Shown piece after piece: positions 14,134-21,970 of a stretch of DNA of 21,970 nt. Under the pieces are notes generated by a model. It made no database searches. It saw nothing but the letters and a program-made list of their open reading frames with translations, and was not told the DNA's origin. The position numbers were made by a program, and so were the translations under genes. Numbering within the stretch: position 1 is the first letter of the stretch; every line of letters starts with the position of its first letter. The stretch covers positions 1 to 21,970 of the forward strand of contig JBIOVR010000520.1 of NCBI GenBank assembly GCA_044867875.1, written 5' to 3'. The DNA is from VBAS01 sp044867875. GTDB taxonomy: Bacteria > Bacteroidota > Bacteroidia > Chitinophagales > Chitinophagaceae.

Positions 14134-15813
14134 TTAATTATTCATTTTATATCCTGGTCCTTTTACAAACCTTCCCGGCTTTGCACCAGTATGCACATCA
14201 TCTTTTAAAACCTGCACTCCATTTACAAAAACATCGATCATTCCTTCAGAGTATTGATGTGGCTTTTCAAAAGAAGCATTGTCTTTTACTTTTAGTGGAT
14301 CAAAAATCACGATATCAGCATAATTACCAATTTTCAATTCGCCACGTTTTTGAAGTTTTAAATTGTCTGCAGGAAGCTTTGCAAGCTTGCGTATTGCTTC
14401 CTGTAAAGACATTAGCTTTTCATCTCTTGAATATTTACCCAATACTCTTGTAAAGTTTCCATAAGCTCTTGGATGCGCATTTGATTTAAGAAAAACACCT
14501 TCGGTGGTATAAGAACCTTCATCGCTTCCAAAACTTACCCATGGCAATGAGACTTGTTTTTTTACATTCTCTTCATTCATCAAAAAATAGGCAACACCCA
14601 CTCTTGTACTATCTTGTACAATAAGGTCCATTGCTGTTTCTTCAGGAGATGTGCCTCGGATCTTTGCGACTTCTGCCAACGTTTTACCCGTAAATTTTTT
14701 TAATGAATCTTGTTTAAAACCTAAAAGCAGAACATGCTCGGCACCTCCTGCACCATAATATAAATTTTCCCAATCAGTTGCATCGGAATTCATAGCCTTC
14801 CCCATTTCTTTACGGATCTTAGGATCCATTAATCTCTCTCTTAGTTTTCCGAAGCCACCATCTTGTAAGGTCGGTGGAAATGCAGATGTCATTCCTGTTG
14901 CACCTGCAACGTAAGTATACATGTCTGCAGTAATAGCTTGTCCTTCTCTTCTTGCTCTTTCCACCCGACGGATCACACTATCCATTTTGCTCCAGTTACT
15001 TTTTCCTGCAGCTTTTAAATGAAAAATTTCTGCTGGTAGACCAGCTTCTTTTGAAATAGTGATGAGTTCTTCAACAGCTTCCAACAATTTGTTTCCTTCG
15101 CTTCGCATATGACTAGTGTACATGCCACCATACTTTGCAGCTTCCTTTGATAATGCGATCAATTCATCGGTTTTTGCAAAAAAATCAACAGGGTAGATCA
15201 ACGCATTTGTTACACCTAATGCTCCTTCTTCCATTGCTTGTCTTATCAGCAACTTCATGCTATCCAATTGAGCCGGGATAGGAGCTACATTATCTTCGCC
15301 AATGACATACATGCGAACTGCACCAGTGCCAACAAATGAAGCGATATTAGGCGAAATCCCTTTTTTCTCTAAGAAATTCATGTATTCTCCGAGTGTGTTC
15401 CATTCCACATCATATTTAATATCACCTTGTCCTTCTTTCGCCTGCATTTTCATTTTAGGATTCAGCGGGCCCATACTGAATTCAGTAAATATTTCAGTTG
15501 TCACTCCTTGCTTTATATCACTCTGTCCTCTTCCATCTTGTATCAAACTTTCTTCTGAATGCCCCATCATATTTATAAAACCCGGAGCCACAGCATTCCC
15601 TTTTGCGTCCACTTCATTTTTTGCGGAAGCCTTTGATAGGTCGCCAATGAATGCAATGGTATCAGCATTTATTCCAATATCCCCTTTGTAAGGTTCGCCA
15701 CCATTGCCATCATAGATCATTCCATTGCGAATGATCGTATCGTATTCTTGTTTTGAAGAGTTACATCCAAAAAGAATTGCAGTAAATGCAATAAATAAAA
15801 ATGATAAACGCAT
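14134..15813 (-). CDS. D-aminoacylase-like amidohydrolase, lipoprotein, altered metal motif
   Basis: A 559-residue amidohydrolase-superfamily protein (N-acyl-D-amino-acid deacylase group). The signal peptide ends in LFGC (C17), so it is probably a lipoprotein. The usual HxH after the first beta-strand (GFIDxHxH) reads GFINMMGH: Asp to Asn at 81 and the first His to Met at 83, His85 kept. The GLSTGLEY segment reads GVTNALIYP, losing its Glu. Later ligands are kept: SHMRSE, FHLKAAG and FGSDEGS. I recall a Bacteroidota subfamily with GFINM at this place, so the change is probably not a recent defect. Its first ~60 mature residues are almost identical to the neighbouring paralog, but the rest is much longer and divergent. 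Confidence 0.88.
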   Translation of the reverse strand: MRLSFLFIAFTAILFGCNSSKQEYDTIIRNGMIYDGNGGEPYKGDIGINADTIAFIGDLSKASAKNEVDAKGNAVAPGFINMMGHSEESLIQDGRGQSDIKQGVTTEIFTEFSMGPLNPKMKMQAKEGQGDIKYDVEWNTLGEYMNFLEKKGISPNIASFVGTGAVRMYVIGEDNVAPIPAQLDSMKLLIRQAMEEGALGVTNALIYPVDFFAKTDELIALSKEAAKYGGMYTSHMRSEGNKLLEAVEELITISKEAGLPAEIFHLKAAGKSNWSKMDSVIRRVERARREGQAITADMYTYVAGATGMTSAFPPTLQDGGFGKLRERLMDPKIRKEMGKAMNSDATDWENLYYGAGGAEHVLLLGFKQDSLKKFTGKTLAEVAKIRGTSPEETAMDLIVQDSTRVGVAYFLMNEENVKKQVSLPWVSFGSDEGSYTTEGVFLKSNAHPRAYGNFTRVLGKYSRDEKLMSLQEAIRKLAKLPADNLKLQKRGELKIGNYADIVIFDPLKVKDNASFEKPHQYSEGMIDVFVNGVQVLKDDVHTGAKPGRFVKGPGYKMNN

Positions 15814-15822
15814 AAGATGGTT

Positions 15823-17355
15823 TTAGTTTTGTAATTGACGCTTTATGATCTTTCCCGGATAAAGTTCAGTGGTTTTTTTATTTTCAAAAACAATAATTCC
15901 GTTTACCCAAACTGTTTCAATTCCATCAGAAAGTTTATGCGGTTCCGCAAGGGTTGCTTCATCACTTACTGTTTCGGGATCAAACATAACAAGGTCAGCA
16001 TAATTACCTGTTTTGATCAACCCTCTTTTTTTGATCCCTATTTGCTGCGCAGATAAACCAGTCATTTTATAAATAGCTTGCTCCATCGTTAAAGCTTTCT
16101 CTTTATTTACATATTTAGCAAGCACTCTTGTAAAAGCTCCATAACCCCTTGGATGTGTTCCTCCGGATGAACCATCAGAGCAAATATTTGTGTGTGCCCA
16201 TTGCATTAGCTTTATTATATCTGTTTCACTCATCGAAGTTGCCATGATATTTTCCTGGCATTCACGACCATTTTCTTTTTCCCAATCATCAATTCTTTTG
16301 ATCAGTTCAACCAGCATTCGGGCGGGAGTTTTGTTTTCAAGCTTTGCTATTTCTGCCAAATTCTTTCCAGCATATTCGGGTTTCACTTCATAGGAACCAA
16401 GAATGATATCATTTGGTAAAGTGATCTCTCTTAAAATAAGTTCTGCTTCTTTTTCATCACTGAAATTTCTATCGGGAAATAAGACCTTGATTGTTGAATT
16501 CCAAAAAGCATATGGATAAATATCAGCAGTGATATCGATCCCATTTTTTCTTGCCGCATCAAATAATGCCAACAGGCTATCAGCTTTTCCCCAGATATTA
16601 TGCATGGCTAATTTGATATGACTTACCTGCATAGGAATTTTTGCTTCCTTACCGATTGTGATCACTTCATCAATTGCTTTCCAGAAATAACGGTCTTCAC
16701 TGCGGATATGACTGATGTATCTTCCATTAAAAGGAGAAACCACTTTTGCCAGTTGTAAAACTTCATCGTTGCTTGAATAGATTCCCGGATCATATTCCAG
16801 ACCTGTTGACAAACCCAAGGCACCTGCTTCCATATCCTGTTTAAGCAAGAGCTTCATTTTTTCAATTTCATCTTGTCTAGCATTTCGTTTATAATCTTTG
16901 CCCAAAATGGAATCACGAATTGTATTATGTCCACTGTAGGAACCAATATTTACAGCTACTGCAGTATCAGAAAGCTTTTTATAAAAATCTGATAGAGGAA
17001 AATTGGAACCGCCATCTTGACCAATAATAATTGTTGTGATCCCCTGGCTTACAGCCGCAGTAAGATCACGATGCTCAAATAAACTTCCGGCATGATGACT
17101 GTGTGTATCAATAAAGCCGGGAGCTACTGCTTTTCCATTTGCATCAATCTCTTTTTTTGCAGATGCTTTTGACAGATCTCCGATGAATGCGATGGTATCA
17201 GCATTTATTCCAATATCACTTTTGTAAGGTTCTCCGCCATAGCCATCATAGATCATTGCATTTCGAATGATGGTATCATATTCCTGTTTTCCGGTCTTAC
17301 AGGAAATAAGAATGGCAAGGAAACAAGCAAATGCCAATGGTCTTCTTATGTTCAT
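15823..17355 (-). CDS. N-acyl-D-amino-acid deacylase (D-aminoacylase), lipoprotein
   Basis: A 510-residue amidohydrolase expected to hydrolyse N-acyl-D-amino acids or D-aminoacyl peptides outside the cytoplasm. The signal peptide ends in LISC (C19). Metal-site residues are present: H85 and H87 in FIDTHSHH, E187 in GLSTGLEYDPG, H216 in SHIRSE, H246 in VSHIK and D394 in CSDGSSGG, with the HPRGYGAFTRVL signature after it. The bridging Cys of classic D-aminoacylases is Asp here (GQDGG, 112-116). It overlaps the serine hydrolase gene by 4 nt (ATGA) and is followed after 9 nt by a paralog. Confidence 0.92.
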   Translation of the reverse strand: MNIRRPLAFACFLAILISCKTGKQEYDTIIRNAMIYDGYGGEPYKSDIGINADTIAFIGDLSKASAKKEIDANGKAVAPGFIDTHSHHAGSLFEHRDLTAAVSQGITTIIIGQDGGSNFPLSDFYKKLSDTAVAVNIGSYSGHNTIRDSILGKDYKRNARQDEIEKMKLLLKQDMEAGALGLSTGLEYDPGIYSSNDEVLQLAKVVSPFNGRYISHIRSEDRYFWKAIDEVITIGKEAKIPMQVSHIKLAMHNIWGKADSLLALFDAARKNGIDITADIYPYAFWNSTIKVLFPDRNFSDEKEAELILREITLPNDIILGSYEVKPEYAGKNLAEIAKLENKTPARMLVELIKRIDDWEKENGRECQENIMATSMSETDIIKLMQWAHTNICSDGSSGGTHPRGYGAFTRVLAKYVNKEKALTMEQAIYKMTGLSAQQIGIKKRGLIKTGNYADLVMFDPETVSDEATLAEPHKLSDGIETVWVNGIIVFENKKTTELYPGKIIKRQLQN

Positions 17356-19172
17356 TTTTTGCGTGATGCTTTAAAAGTTCCATTTGGCTGAACAAAACTT
17401 GCTGATGTTATCTCCATTTTATTATTTTCTTCAAACAATACACTGTAACCTTTTACTCCTTTCAGTTCGAATTTATTTTTTTCGGTTGGCACTAATTCAT
17501 ACTCAGGCTGCCCTTCGACAAATAAGTATAAAATTTTTTCTCCTTTGATATAAAATTTTGCAACAACACCCGGTTGCAATTCATATTCGCCAACAAATTT
17601 TTCAAGATCGGCTTTAGCTATTTCTTTAGGTTTTGGTATACGATTGAATTCAATGTCTTTTAAACCCGCTTGGATCGGTAAAGACATCATATCGATATCC
17701 CCGGCCGCATTCATGTGATATTGGATATTGAGCTGCGCTGGTCCTGTCGTATCGACACCGTCTTTTTTATCAATGGGAAATAATTCAAAAAAATCGTAAT
17801 GATAATGCCGTAGGAATGCATCCCCGTTTCTTGAGCGGAAAAACAAAGAATCATTTTTAGTATAAATTTCTATTGTTCCATAACCAGGATTATTAAATAA
17901 TCCTTCATAATCATTTAGTTTGTGCGAAGGGTTTGTTCCCTGCTTTTTGTTGCTTGTGGTTTTTTTCTCAGCTTCTTTTGCAGCAGCTTTTGCTTTTGCC
18001 TGTGCATCGTTGGTTCTTTTGTTCCAGTCAATTTTATTTAATCCAAATATTCTGTCAGCAATTGTATTTCTTACTATTCCCGGAACTGCAGAACCATTTT
18101 GATTGGTCAATACTATTATACCAATACTATCAGAAGGAAAAAAACTTGTACTTGCTGAAAAGCCGTCAATATTACCACCATGCTCCACACGATAATGTCC
18201 GCGGTAAGAACTGAGGAACCAACCAAATCCATAATTACTTAAAAAAGCATCAGGAACTTCTTTATCTGGCAACCCAGCACCAACAACCATCTGCGATGAC
18301 ATGGCCTGGTTTACATAATTTGATGGCAAAATTTCTTTACCATTGAACTTACCGCCATTGATCCATGTAATAACCCAATTCGCCATTTCATTTACATTAC
18401 TATTGATGCTTCCGGCCGGTCCCATTGCATTTATATCATAGTAATCTGTTTTTTTAATAATGCTGTCTTTAAAAACAACATACCCTAATGAAGCGTTACT
18501 CGTTTTTTCAAGATCATGAACTGAAAAATTAGAACTATTCATTCCAAGTGGAGTGAAAATGTTTTCTTTTACATTTTGCTCCCAGTTTTTTCCCATTAAT
18601 TTTTCCGATATCATTCCCTGTGCAAGGAACATAAAATTGTTGTACTGCCAGGTTTGTCTCACTGGTGCAGTTGGCTCCTGGTACTGAATACGTTTCAATA
18701 AACTATCTCTTGAAGCAGTATTAAAAAGATACCATGAATAATCATGACGCGGTAATCCTGTACGATGACACATCATATCTCGTACAGTGATCGAGTTATT
18801 CATTTCATCTTTGAAAAACTTTAATTCAGGTAAATATTCTCTTGCAGGTTTATCAAGATCAAGTTTCCCATCTTTAATCAGCAAGCCAAGTAATGATGCG
18901 GTGAATGCTTTGGTGCATGAGCCAATGGCAAACAATGTGTTTGTTGTTACTGGTAATTGTTTTTCATAATCACTAAAACCAAAGCCTTTTGAATAAATTA
19001 TTTTGTCTTTTTTGACAACAGCAACTGCAAAGCCGGCTGCTTTCCTATCCTTTAAAACCTTTTGGAGGACTGTATCTAATCCTGCTAAGGGATCAGCTGA
19101 TGTAATTAATTTTTTTTGTGCGAATAAAAAACTGCTGATGATCAGGAGCAGCATGCTGTGTAATGATCTCAT
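17352..19172 (-). CDS. Exported serine hydrolase, beta-lactamase/DD-peptidase fold, with DUF3471-type tail
   Basis: A 606-residue exported class C beta-lactamase-like hydrolase. The ATG at 19172 is preferred because it begins a proper signal peptide (MRSLHSMLLLIISSFLFAQ) 7 nt after the upstream stop; the ATG at 19205 would add 11 polar residues and overlap the previous gene. Catalytic motifs are SCTK (Ser85, Lys88), YNN (Tyr177) and HGG (His331). An Ala/Lys-rich linker (~387-414) leads to a DUF3471-like beta domain (~420-525) and a second similar domain to the end. Relatives include D-aminopeptidases, esterases and DD-carboxypeptidases. Linkage to two D-aminoacylases suggests a D-amino-acid-containing peptide as substrate (inference). 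The 4-nt overlap with the next gene indicates translational coupling. Confidence 0.9.
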   Translation of the reverse strand: MRSLHSMLLLIISSFLFAQKKLITSADPLAGLDTVLQKVLKDRKAAGFAVAVVKKDKIIYSKGFGFSDYEKQLPVTTNTLFAIGSCTKAFTASLLGLLIKDGKLDLDKPAREYLPELKFFKDEMNNSITVRDMMCHRTGLPRHDYSWYLFNTASRDSLLKRIQYQEPTAPVRQTWQYNNFMFLAQGMISEKLMGKNWEQNVKENIFTPLGMNSSNFSVHDLEKTSNASLGYVVFKDSIIKKTDYYDINAMGPAGSINSNVNEMANWVITWINGGKFNGKEILPSNYVNQAMSSQMVVGAGLPDKEVPDAFLSNYGFGWFLSSYRGHYRVEHGGNIDGFSASTSFFPSDSIGIIVLTNQNGSAVPGIVRNTIADRIFGLNKIDWNKRTNDAQAKAKAAAKEAEKKTTSNKKQGTNPSHKLNDYEGLFNNPGYGTIEIYTKNDSLFFRSRNGDAFLRHYHYDFFELFPIDKKDGVDTTGPAQLNIQYHMNAAGDIDMMSLPIQAGLKDIEFNRIPKPKEIAKADLEKFVGEYELQPGVVAKFYIKGEKILYLFVEGQPEYELVPTEKNKFELKGVKGYSVLFEENNKMEITSASFVQPNGTFKASRKK

Positions 19173-19179
19173 TTTTATT

Positions 19180-20403
19180 TTATTTAAGTGCTTGTTCAAG
19201 GTCATTTAAAATATCCTCTACGTTTTCTAATCCAACACTCATTCTTATCAATCCATCGGTAATACCATATTTTTCGCGGCTTTCTTTTGGTGTGCCGGCA
19301 TGTGTCATGGATGCCGGATGACAAAGTATACTTTCTGCAGTACCAAGAGAAACAGTACGAACACACATTTTAAGCTTATTCATAAAATCAATGCTTGCTT
19401 TCAATCCATTCTTCATTTCAAAGCTTAGCATACCACCACCATGTTTCATTTGTTTCATAGCTACTTTATGATCAGAGTGTGACGTAAGGCCGGCATAGTT
19501 GACTTTTGAAATAGCAGAATGGTTATTCAGAAATTCCGCCACTTTCATTGCATTAAAGCAATGACGTTCCATTCTTAATTCAAGCGTTTTCATTCCCTGG
19601 GTTAAAAGAAAGGCATCAAATGGATTGCTGTTAACACCAAGGATACGACAAGTTTTTTTTACAGGCCCATTCATTTTTTCAAGATCTTTCCCCAATAGCA
19701 CACCACCAATTGCGGTCCCATGGCCATTTAAAAATTTTGTAGTACTGTGAAAAACGAAATCAACTCCATATTTAAAAGGTTGCTGCAAGTAAGGAGTGGC
19801 GAATGTATTGTCAACTGCAACAAGAAGATTGCTTGCTTTGGCGATCTTTGTTAATTCTTCTAAGTCCACGCATTGAATAGTTGGATTCGCAGGAGTTTCC
19901 AGGTACATCATTTTGATTTCGGGATTAGCTTTGATGGCTTCAACTGCTTTGTTCAGATCCCTGAGATCAACGATCACCGGCTCAATACCAAATTGCGGAA
20001 GAATTCTTGTGATCATTTCTTCAAAGCCGCTGTAAAGAGAGTAATGAGAAAGGATCTTATCACCTTTTTTCAAATTGCTAAACATCAAAGTTGTTACCGC
20101 CGCCATTCCTGATGAATGAAGAAAGGCTTTCAGTTGGAGAGGACTTCCTCCGGCATCTTTTAGCCCAAATGCTTCAAGTGCTGCAATTTTATTTTCTGCT
20201 TCAGTAAAATTGGGATTGCCCCAGCGGCTATAGATATAGCCTTCTTCTTCGCCACTGAAACGGCGCATTCCCTGTTCTGCCTCATCATAAACGAACGTTG
20301 ATGAGGCATAAATAGGTGTTACATGAGCATAAAGCGGGTCTTGTGTATGACCGGCATGCAAAGCGGCTGAACCAAAACCTGAAAGTGGAAAACTTTTATC
20401 CAT
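19180..20403 (-). CDS. Cys/Met-metabolism PLP enzyme (methionine gamma-lyase / cystathionine gamma-synthase family)
   Basis: A 407-residue fold-type I PLP enzyme of the trans-sulfuration family. Features are YSRWGNPN (58-65), phosphate-binding SSGMAA (97-102), D198 in AVDNTFATPYLQ and the PLP lysine K223 in HSTTKFLNGHG. The substrate-specifying loop is SLYSG (122-126), with Gly where methionine gamma-lyase has its Cys, so lyase activity on methionine is uncertain. The C-terminus has SLGTAESILCHPASMTHA. Alternatives are cystathionine gamma-synthase/lyase or a sulfhydrylase. It is the first gene of the - strand block and divergent from the DinB gene. Confidence 0.92.
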   Translation of the reverse strand: MDKSFPLSGFGSAALHAGHTQDPLYAHVTPIYASSTFVYDEAEQGMRRFSGEEEGYIYSRWGNPNFTEAENKIAALEAFGLKDAGGSPLQLKAFLHSSGMAAVTTLMFSNLKKGDKILSHYSLYSGFEEMITRILPQFGIEPVIVDLRDLNKAVEAIKANPEIKMMYLETPANPTIQCVDLEELTKIAKASNLLVAVDNTFATPYLQQPFKYGVDFVFHSTTKFLNGHGTAIGGVLLGKDLEKMNGPVKKTCRILGVNSNPFDAFLLTQGMKTLELRMERHCFNAMKVAEFLNNHSAISKVNYAGLTSHSDHKVAMKQMKHGGGMLSFEMKNGLKASIDFMNKLKMCVRTVSLGTAESILCHPASMTHAGTPKESREKYGITDGLIRMSVGLENVEDILNDLEQALK

Positions 20404-20455
20404 ATTAAATTTTGAAGTAAGAAATTTGATAAATGATACTGATAACTATCGGGAT

Positions 20456-20463
20456 CAAATGTA
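20456..20463 (-). promoter_or_regulatory. Weak candidate -7 box for the PLP-enzyme block
   Basis: On the - strand 20463 to 20456 reads TACATTTG, fitting TAnnTTTG, about 53 nt upstream of the start codon at 20403. No TTG stands at the usual -33 distance, and such an 8-mer can arise by chance in AT-rich DNA. Confidence 0.3.
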
Positions 20464-20521
20464 AATGATTTCAACTTCAGCTGTAAAAGCCTCACATAAT
20501 TCACTACCAAGCACCCGAACC

Positions 20522-21013
20522 ATGAAAGAAATTCTTTCTCAATTTGCAGCCTATAATACCTGGGCCAATCAAAAACTATTTGATGTTATTGTTGCATTGC
20601 CTGAAGAAAAGCAACTGCAGGAAGTACCGAGTAGCTTTAAAAATTTATATGCTACCATGCTCCACATGTGGGATGCTGAAAGTGTTTGGTGGCAACGCTT
20701 GAAATTGCAGGAACGAACTTTAGCGCCAAGTGAAAATTTTAAAGGAACTACAAAAGATATTGCGAATAGCTTGTTGCAACAAAATCAGCAATGGCACGAG
20801 TGGGTATCTACAGCAACCGATCCAATGCTGGATCATGTTTTCCAATATTACAATTCAAAGAAAGAATGTTTTAAACAGCCGATCTTTCAAATGATCCTGC
20901 ATGTTTTCAATCATGGCAGTTATCACCGAGGTCAATTAGTGAACATGCTTCGCCAATTAGGTGTTGAGAAAATTCCGCCGACCGATTTTAGTGTTTGGAG
21001 TAGAAAGAAGTAA
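20522..21013 (+). CDS. DinB-family (DinB/YfiT-like) putative metal-dependent protein
   Basis: A 163-residue four-helix-bundle protein of the DinB/YfiT superfamily. The ATG at 20522 is chosen because MKEILSQFAAYNTWANQKLF is the typical family beginning; the upstream ATG at 20465 would add 19 unsupported residues. The three-His metal site is visible: His48 in LHMWDAES and His131/His135 in NHGSYHRGQ. Family members include thiol transferases and damage-inducible proteins, most uncharacterised. It is divergent from the PLP-enzyme block and stands alone. No clear terminator follows. Confidence 0.9.
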   Translation: MKEILSQFAAYNTWANQKLFDVIVALPEEKQLQEVPSSFKNLYATMLHMWDAESVWWQRLKLQERTLAPSENFKGTTKDIANSLLQQNQQWHEWVSTATDPMLDHVFQYYNSKKECFKQPIFQMILHVFNHGSYHRGQLVNMLRQLGVEKIPPTDFSVWSRKK

Positions 21014-21159
21014 CTTAGGATCTCTATCCGAGCCTGATTACTATTAGGTTAATCCTTACTATTTATTTGAAAAGTCTATAATGCCCTCAATTGGGGGGTA
21101 TATGTTATTTATATTTTACTGTAGTTTTATTTTATTAATTAACCTTAAAATTTTAAAAT

Positions 21160-21636
21160 ATGTTATCACCAAAAAGTAAGGTACCACGAATTAAAAGTAA
21201 GGTACCCCCAATAAATATTCCAGATAAGCACTATCAGCTAATAACAAGGAACGATTTAAAAAAGAAAATGGCTTCTTATTGGAAGGATCTTGATGATAAT
21301 GAAACACAGTCTTGCGTACTATCCCTGCGTGACATTAAATTCCTCATTGATTACTACTCCGATCCCCAGCATCTCAACGGAGAAAAACCCATAGATGGGT
21401 TTAGAATATATTTTTATAGACCGGACCCGAGTTCCAATCAAAATAAAGGTCCGAAAACAATAAATCGAGTAGGGGATAAAGGTCAGTTGAGTATTATTTT
21501 AGTACCAACAAATAATTTTCACGGCAAACCTCCGCTCTGTGCAGATAACTTGTTTGACCAAAATGATAAATGCTGGGTATTAACTCCCGGTGGAGAGCAT
21601 ACGGGATTATGCCCCAACAACTGTGGAGGCTCTTAA
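21160..21636 (+). CDS. Small protein of no recognised family, first gene of a second signalling-type module
   Basis: A 158-residue protein with no signal peptide or TM helix. Its N-terminus has a two-copy 7-residue repeat (KSKVPRI, KSKVPPI) from a 21-bp tandem duplication. The middle (RDIKFLIDYYSDPQHLNG, DGFRIYFYRPD, GQLSIILVPT) is a mixed alpha/beta pattern. Five cysteines are present, and the C-terminus ends in GLCPNNCGGS. I recognise no known domain. The gene is followed by 24 nt and then a multi-TM protein resembling the one at 4813-5496, so it occupies the place the anchored protein at 5499-6104 holds in the left block. The two small proteins are not evidently similar in sequence. Confidence 0.8.
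   Translation: MLSPKSKVPRIKSKVPPINIPDKHYQLITRNDLKKKMASYWKDLDDNETQSCVLSLRDIKFLIDYYSDPQHLNGEKPIDGFRIYFYRPDPSSNQNKGPKTINRVGDKGQLSIILVPTNNFHGKPPLCADNLFDQNDKCWVLTPGGEHTGLCPNNCGGS
21172..21206 (+). repeat. 21-bp-period tandem duplication at the start of a gene
   Basis: AAAAGTAAGGTACC occurs at 21172-21185 and again at 21193-21206, exactly 21 nt apart, so the frame is kept and a 7-residue unit is doubled. It looks like a recent slippage or duplication event. Confidence 0.8.
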
Positions 21637-21660
21637 TAAACATAATTTATTTCCTATTTA

Positions 21661-21970
21661 ATGAGTTGGTTAAAATCTTTTATCCATTGGGGATTTCTTT
21701 TCGTTCAACTGATCACAGCTATACTGGCATTTCGATGCTGGAGTAGGAACAGATCAATTGCCTGGAGAATTTTTATTATTATATGGGTGCTTACATTTAT
21801 CACCGAGACTGCCGGTAAAATAATGGGCAGTTATGGTATTCATAACCTATGGTTGTATAATTTTTTTGATGCTGTATTTTATCCTGGAATTGTATTGTTT
21901 TTTACAGATGTATTTGCAAAAGGATGGCTCAAAAATTTCGCAGTTTTTGCATCGGGAGGGCTGTTTGTTT
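21661..21970 (+). CDS. Multi-TM membrane protein, truncated by the window edge
   Basis: An open frame from the ATG at 21661 runs to the window end without a stop: 103 residues translated by hand. It has hydrophobic segments at ~8-24, ~35-53, ~64-85 and one starting ~92. Landmarks are RCWSRNRS after TM1, TFITETAGKIM at the end of TM2, HNLWLYNFFDAVFYPGIVLFF for TM3 and KNFAVF before TM4. This matches the layout of the 7-TM protein at 4813-5496 (KYRNQPSRL, ADIIM, NNYLYN...FIWFF, KTAKRVI). It is the probable membrane sensor of a second module whose kinase would lie past the edge (inference). Confidence 0.8.
   Translation, partial: MSWLKSFIHWGFLFVQLITAILAFRCWSRNRSIAWRIFIIIWVLTFITETAGKIMGSYGIHNLWLYNFFDAVFYPGIVLFFTDVFAKGWLKNFAVFASGGLFV

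Noticed and set aside
17352..19172. Serine hydrolase as an antibiotic-resistance beta-lactamase
   Set aside because: The SCTK/YNN/HGG motifs are shared with many esterases and D-peptidases. The long DUF3471-type tail and D-aminoacylase neighbours argue for a metabolic enzyme.
20404..20521. SAM-type riboswitch ahead of the Cys/Met PLP gene
   Set aside because: The leader is short and AT-rich, and I could not build the multi-helix core of any SAM riboswitch class from it.
21014..21060. Terminator after the DinB gene
   Set aside because: Only 4-5 bp interrupted stems can be drawn and no T-run follows.

Overview
The window looks like a chromosomal segment from a Bacteroidota bacterium, most likely a member of the Chitinophagaceae or a close relative. 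The DNA is AT-rich and ribosome-binding sites are mostly weak. One good match to the Bacteroidota -7 promoter box (TAnnTTTG) lies upstream of a pterin gene. Lipoproteins and an outer-membrane barrel are frequent, and menaquinone genes of the futalosine route (mqnB, mqnD) are present. The family-level assignment is inference from gene content.

Left part (1-6104): a NarL-type response regulator on the + strand ends at a hairpin shared with a convergent five-gene block on the - strand. Read in transcription order, that block encodes a membrane-anchored extracytoplasmic protein, a 7-TM protein of no recognised family, a short NarL-type histidine kinase, its response regulator, and a large subtilisin-like (S8) lipoprotein protease. 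Gaps are 2-22 nt, with one 11-nt overlap. The two regulators are clear paralogs. The kinase has Tyr where the ATP-binding Asp of the G1 box is expected.

Middle (6105-13670): a 321-bp structured intergenic region is followed by a small His/Lys-rich membrane protein, a class IV aminotransferase, a convergent outer-membrane barrel protein, mqnD and mqnB. Divergent from these are two tandem 6-pyruvoyl-tetrahydropterin synthase paralogs, folE with a strong terminator, fabD, and a small lipoprotein.

Right part (13674-20403, - strand): a tight block in transcription order encodes a Cys/Met-metabolism PLP enzyme, an exported serine hydrolase of the beta-lactamase/DD-peptidase fold, two lipoprotein D-aminoacylase-type amidohydrolases, and a GNAT acetyltransferase. 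The two amidohydrolases are nearly identical over their first ~60 mature residues and then belong to different subfamilies. The block may process D-amino-acid-containing peptides (inference). Divergent from it is a DinB-fold protein.

Right end (21160-21970): a small protein of no recognised family is followed by a truncated multi-TM protein resembling the 7-TM protein of the left block. This looks like a second copy of the 'small protein + multi-TM protein (+ kinase + regulator)' module, with the kinase and regulator expected past the window edge. These repeated signalling modules, one linked to a subtilase lipoprotein, are the best candidate for an undescribed system here. No tRNA, rRNA, CRISPR array or transposase gene was seen.
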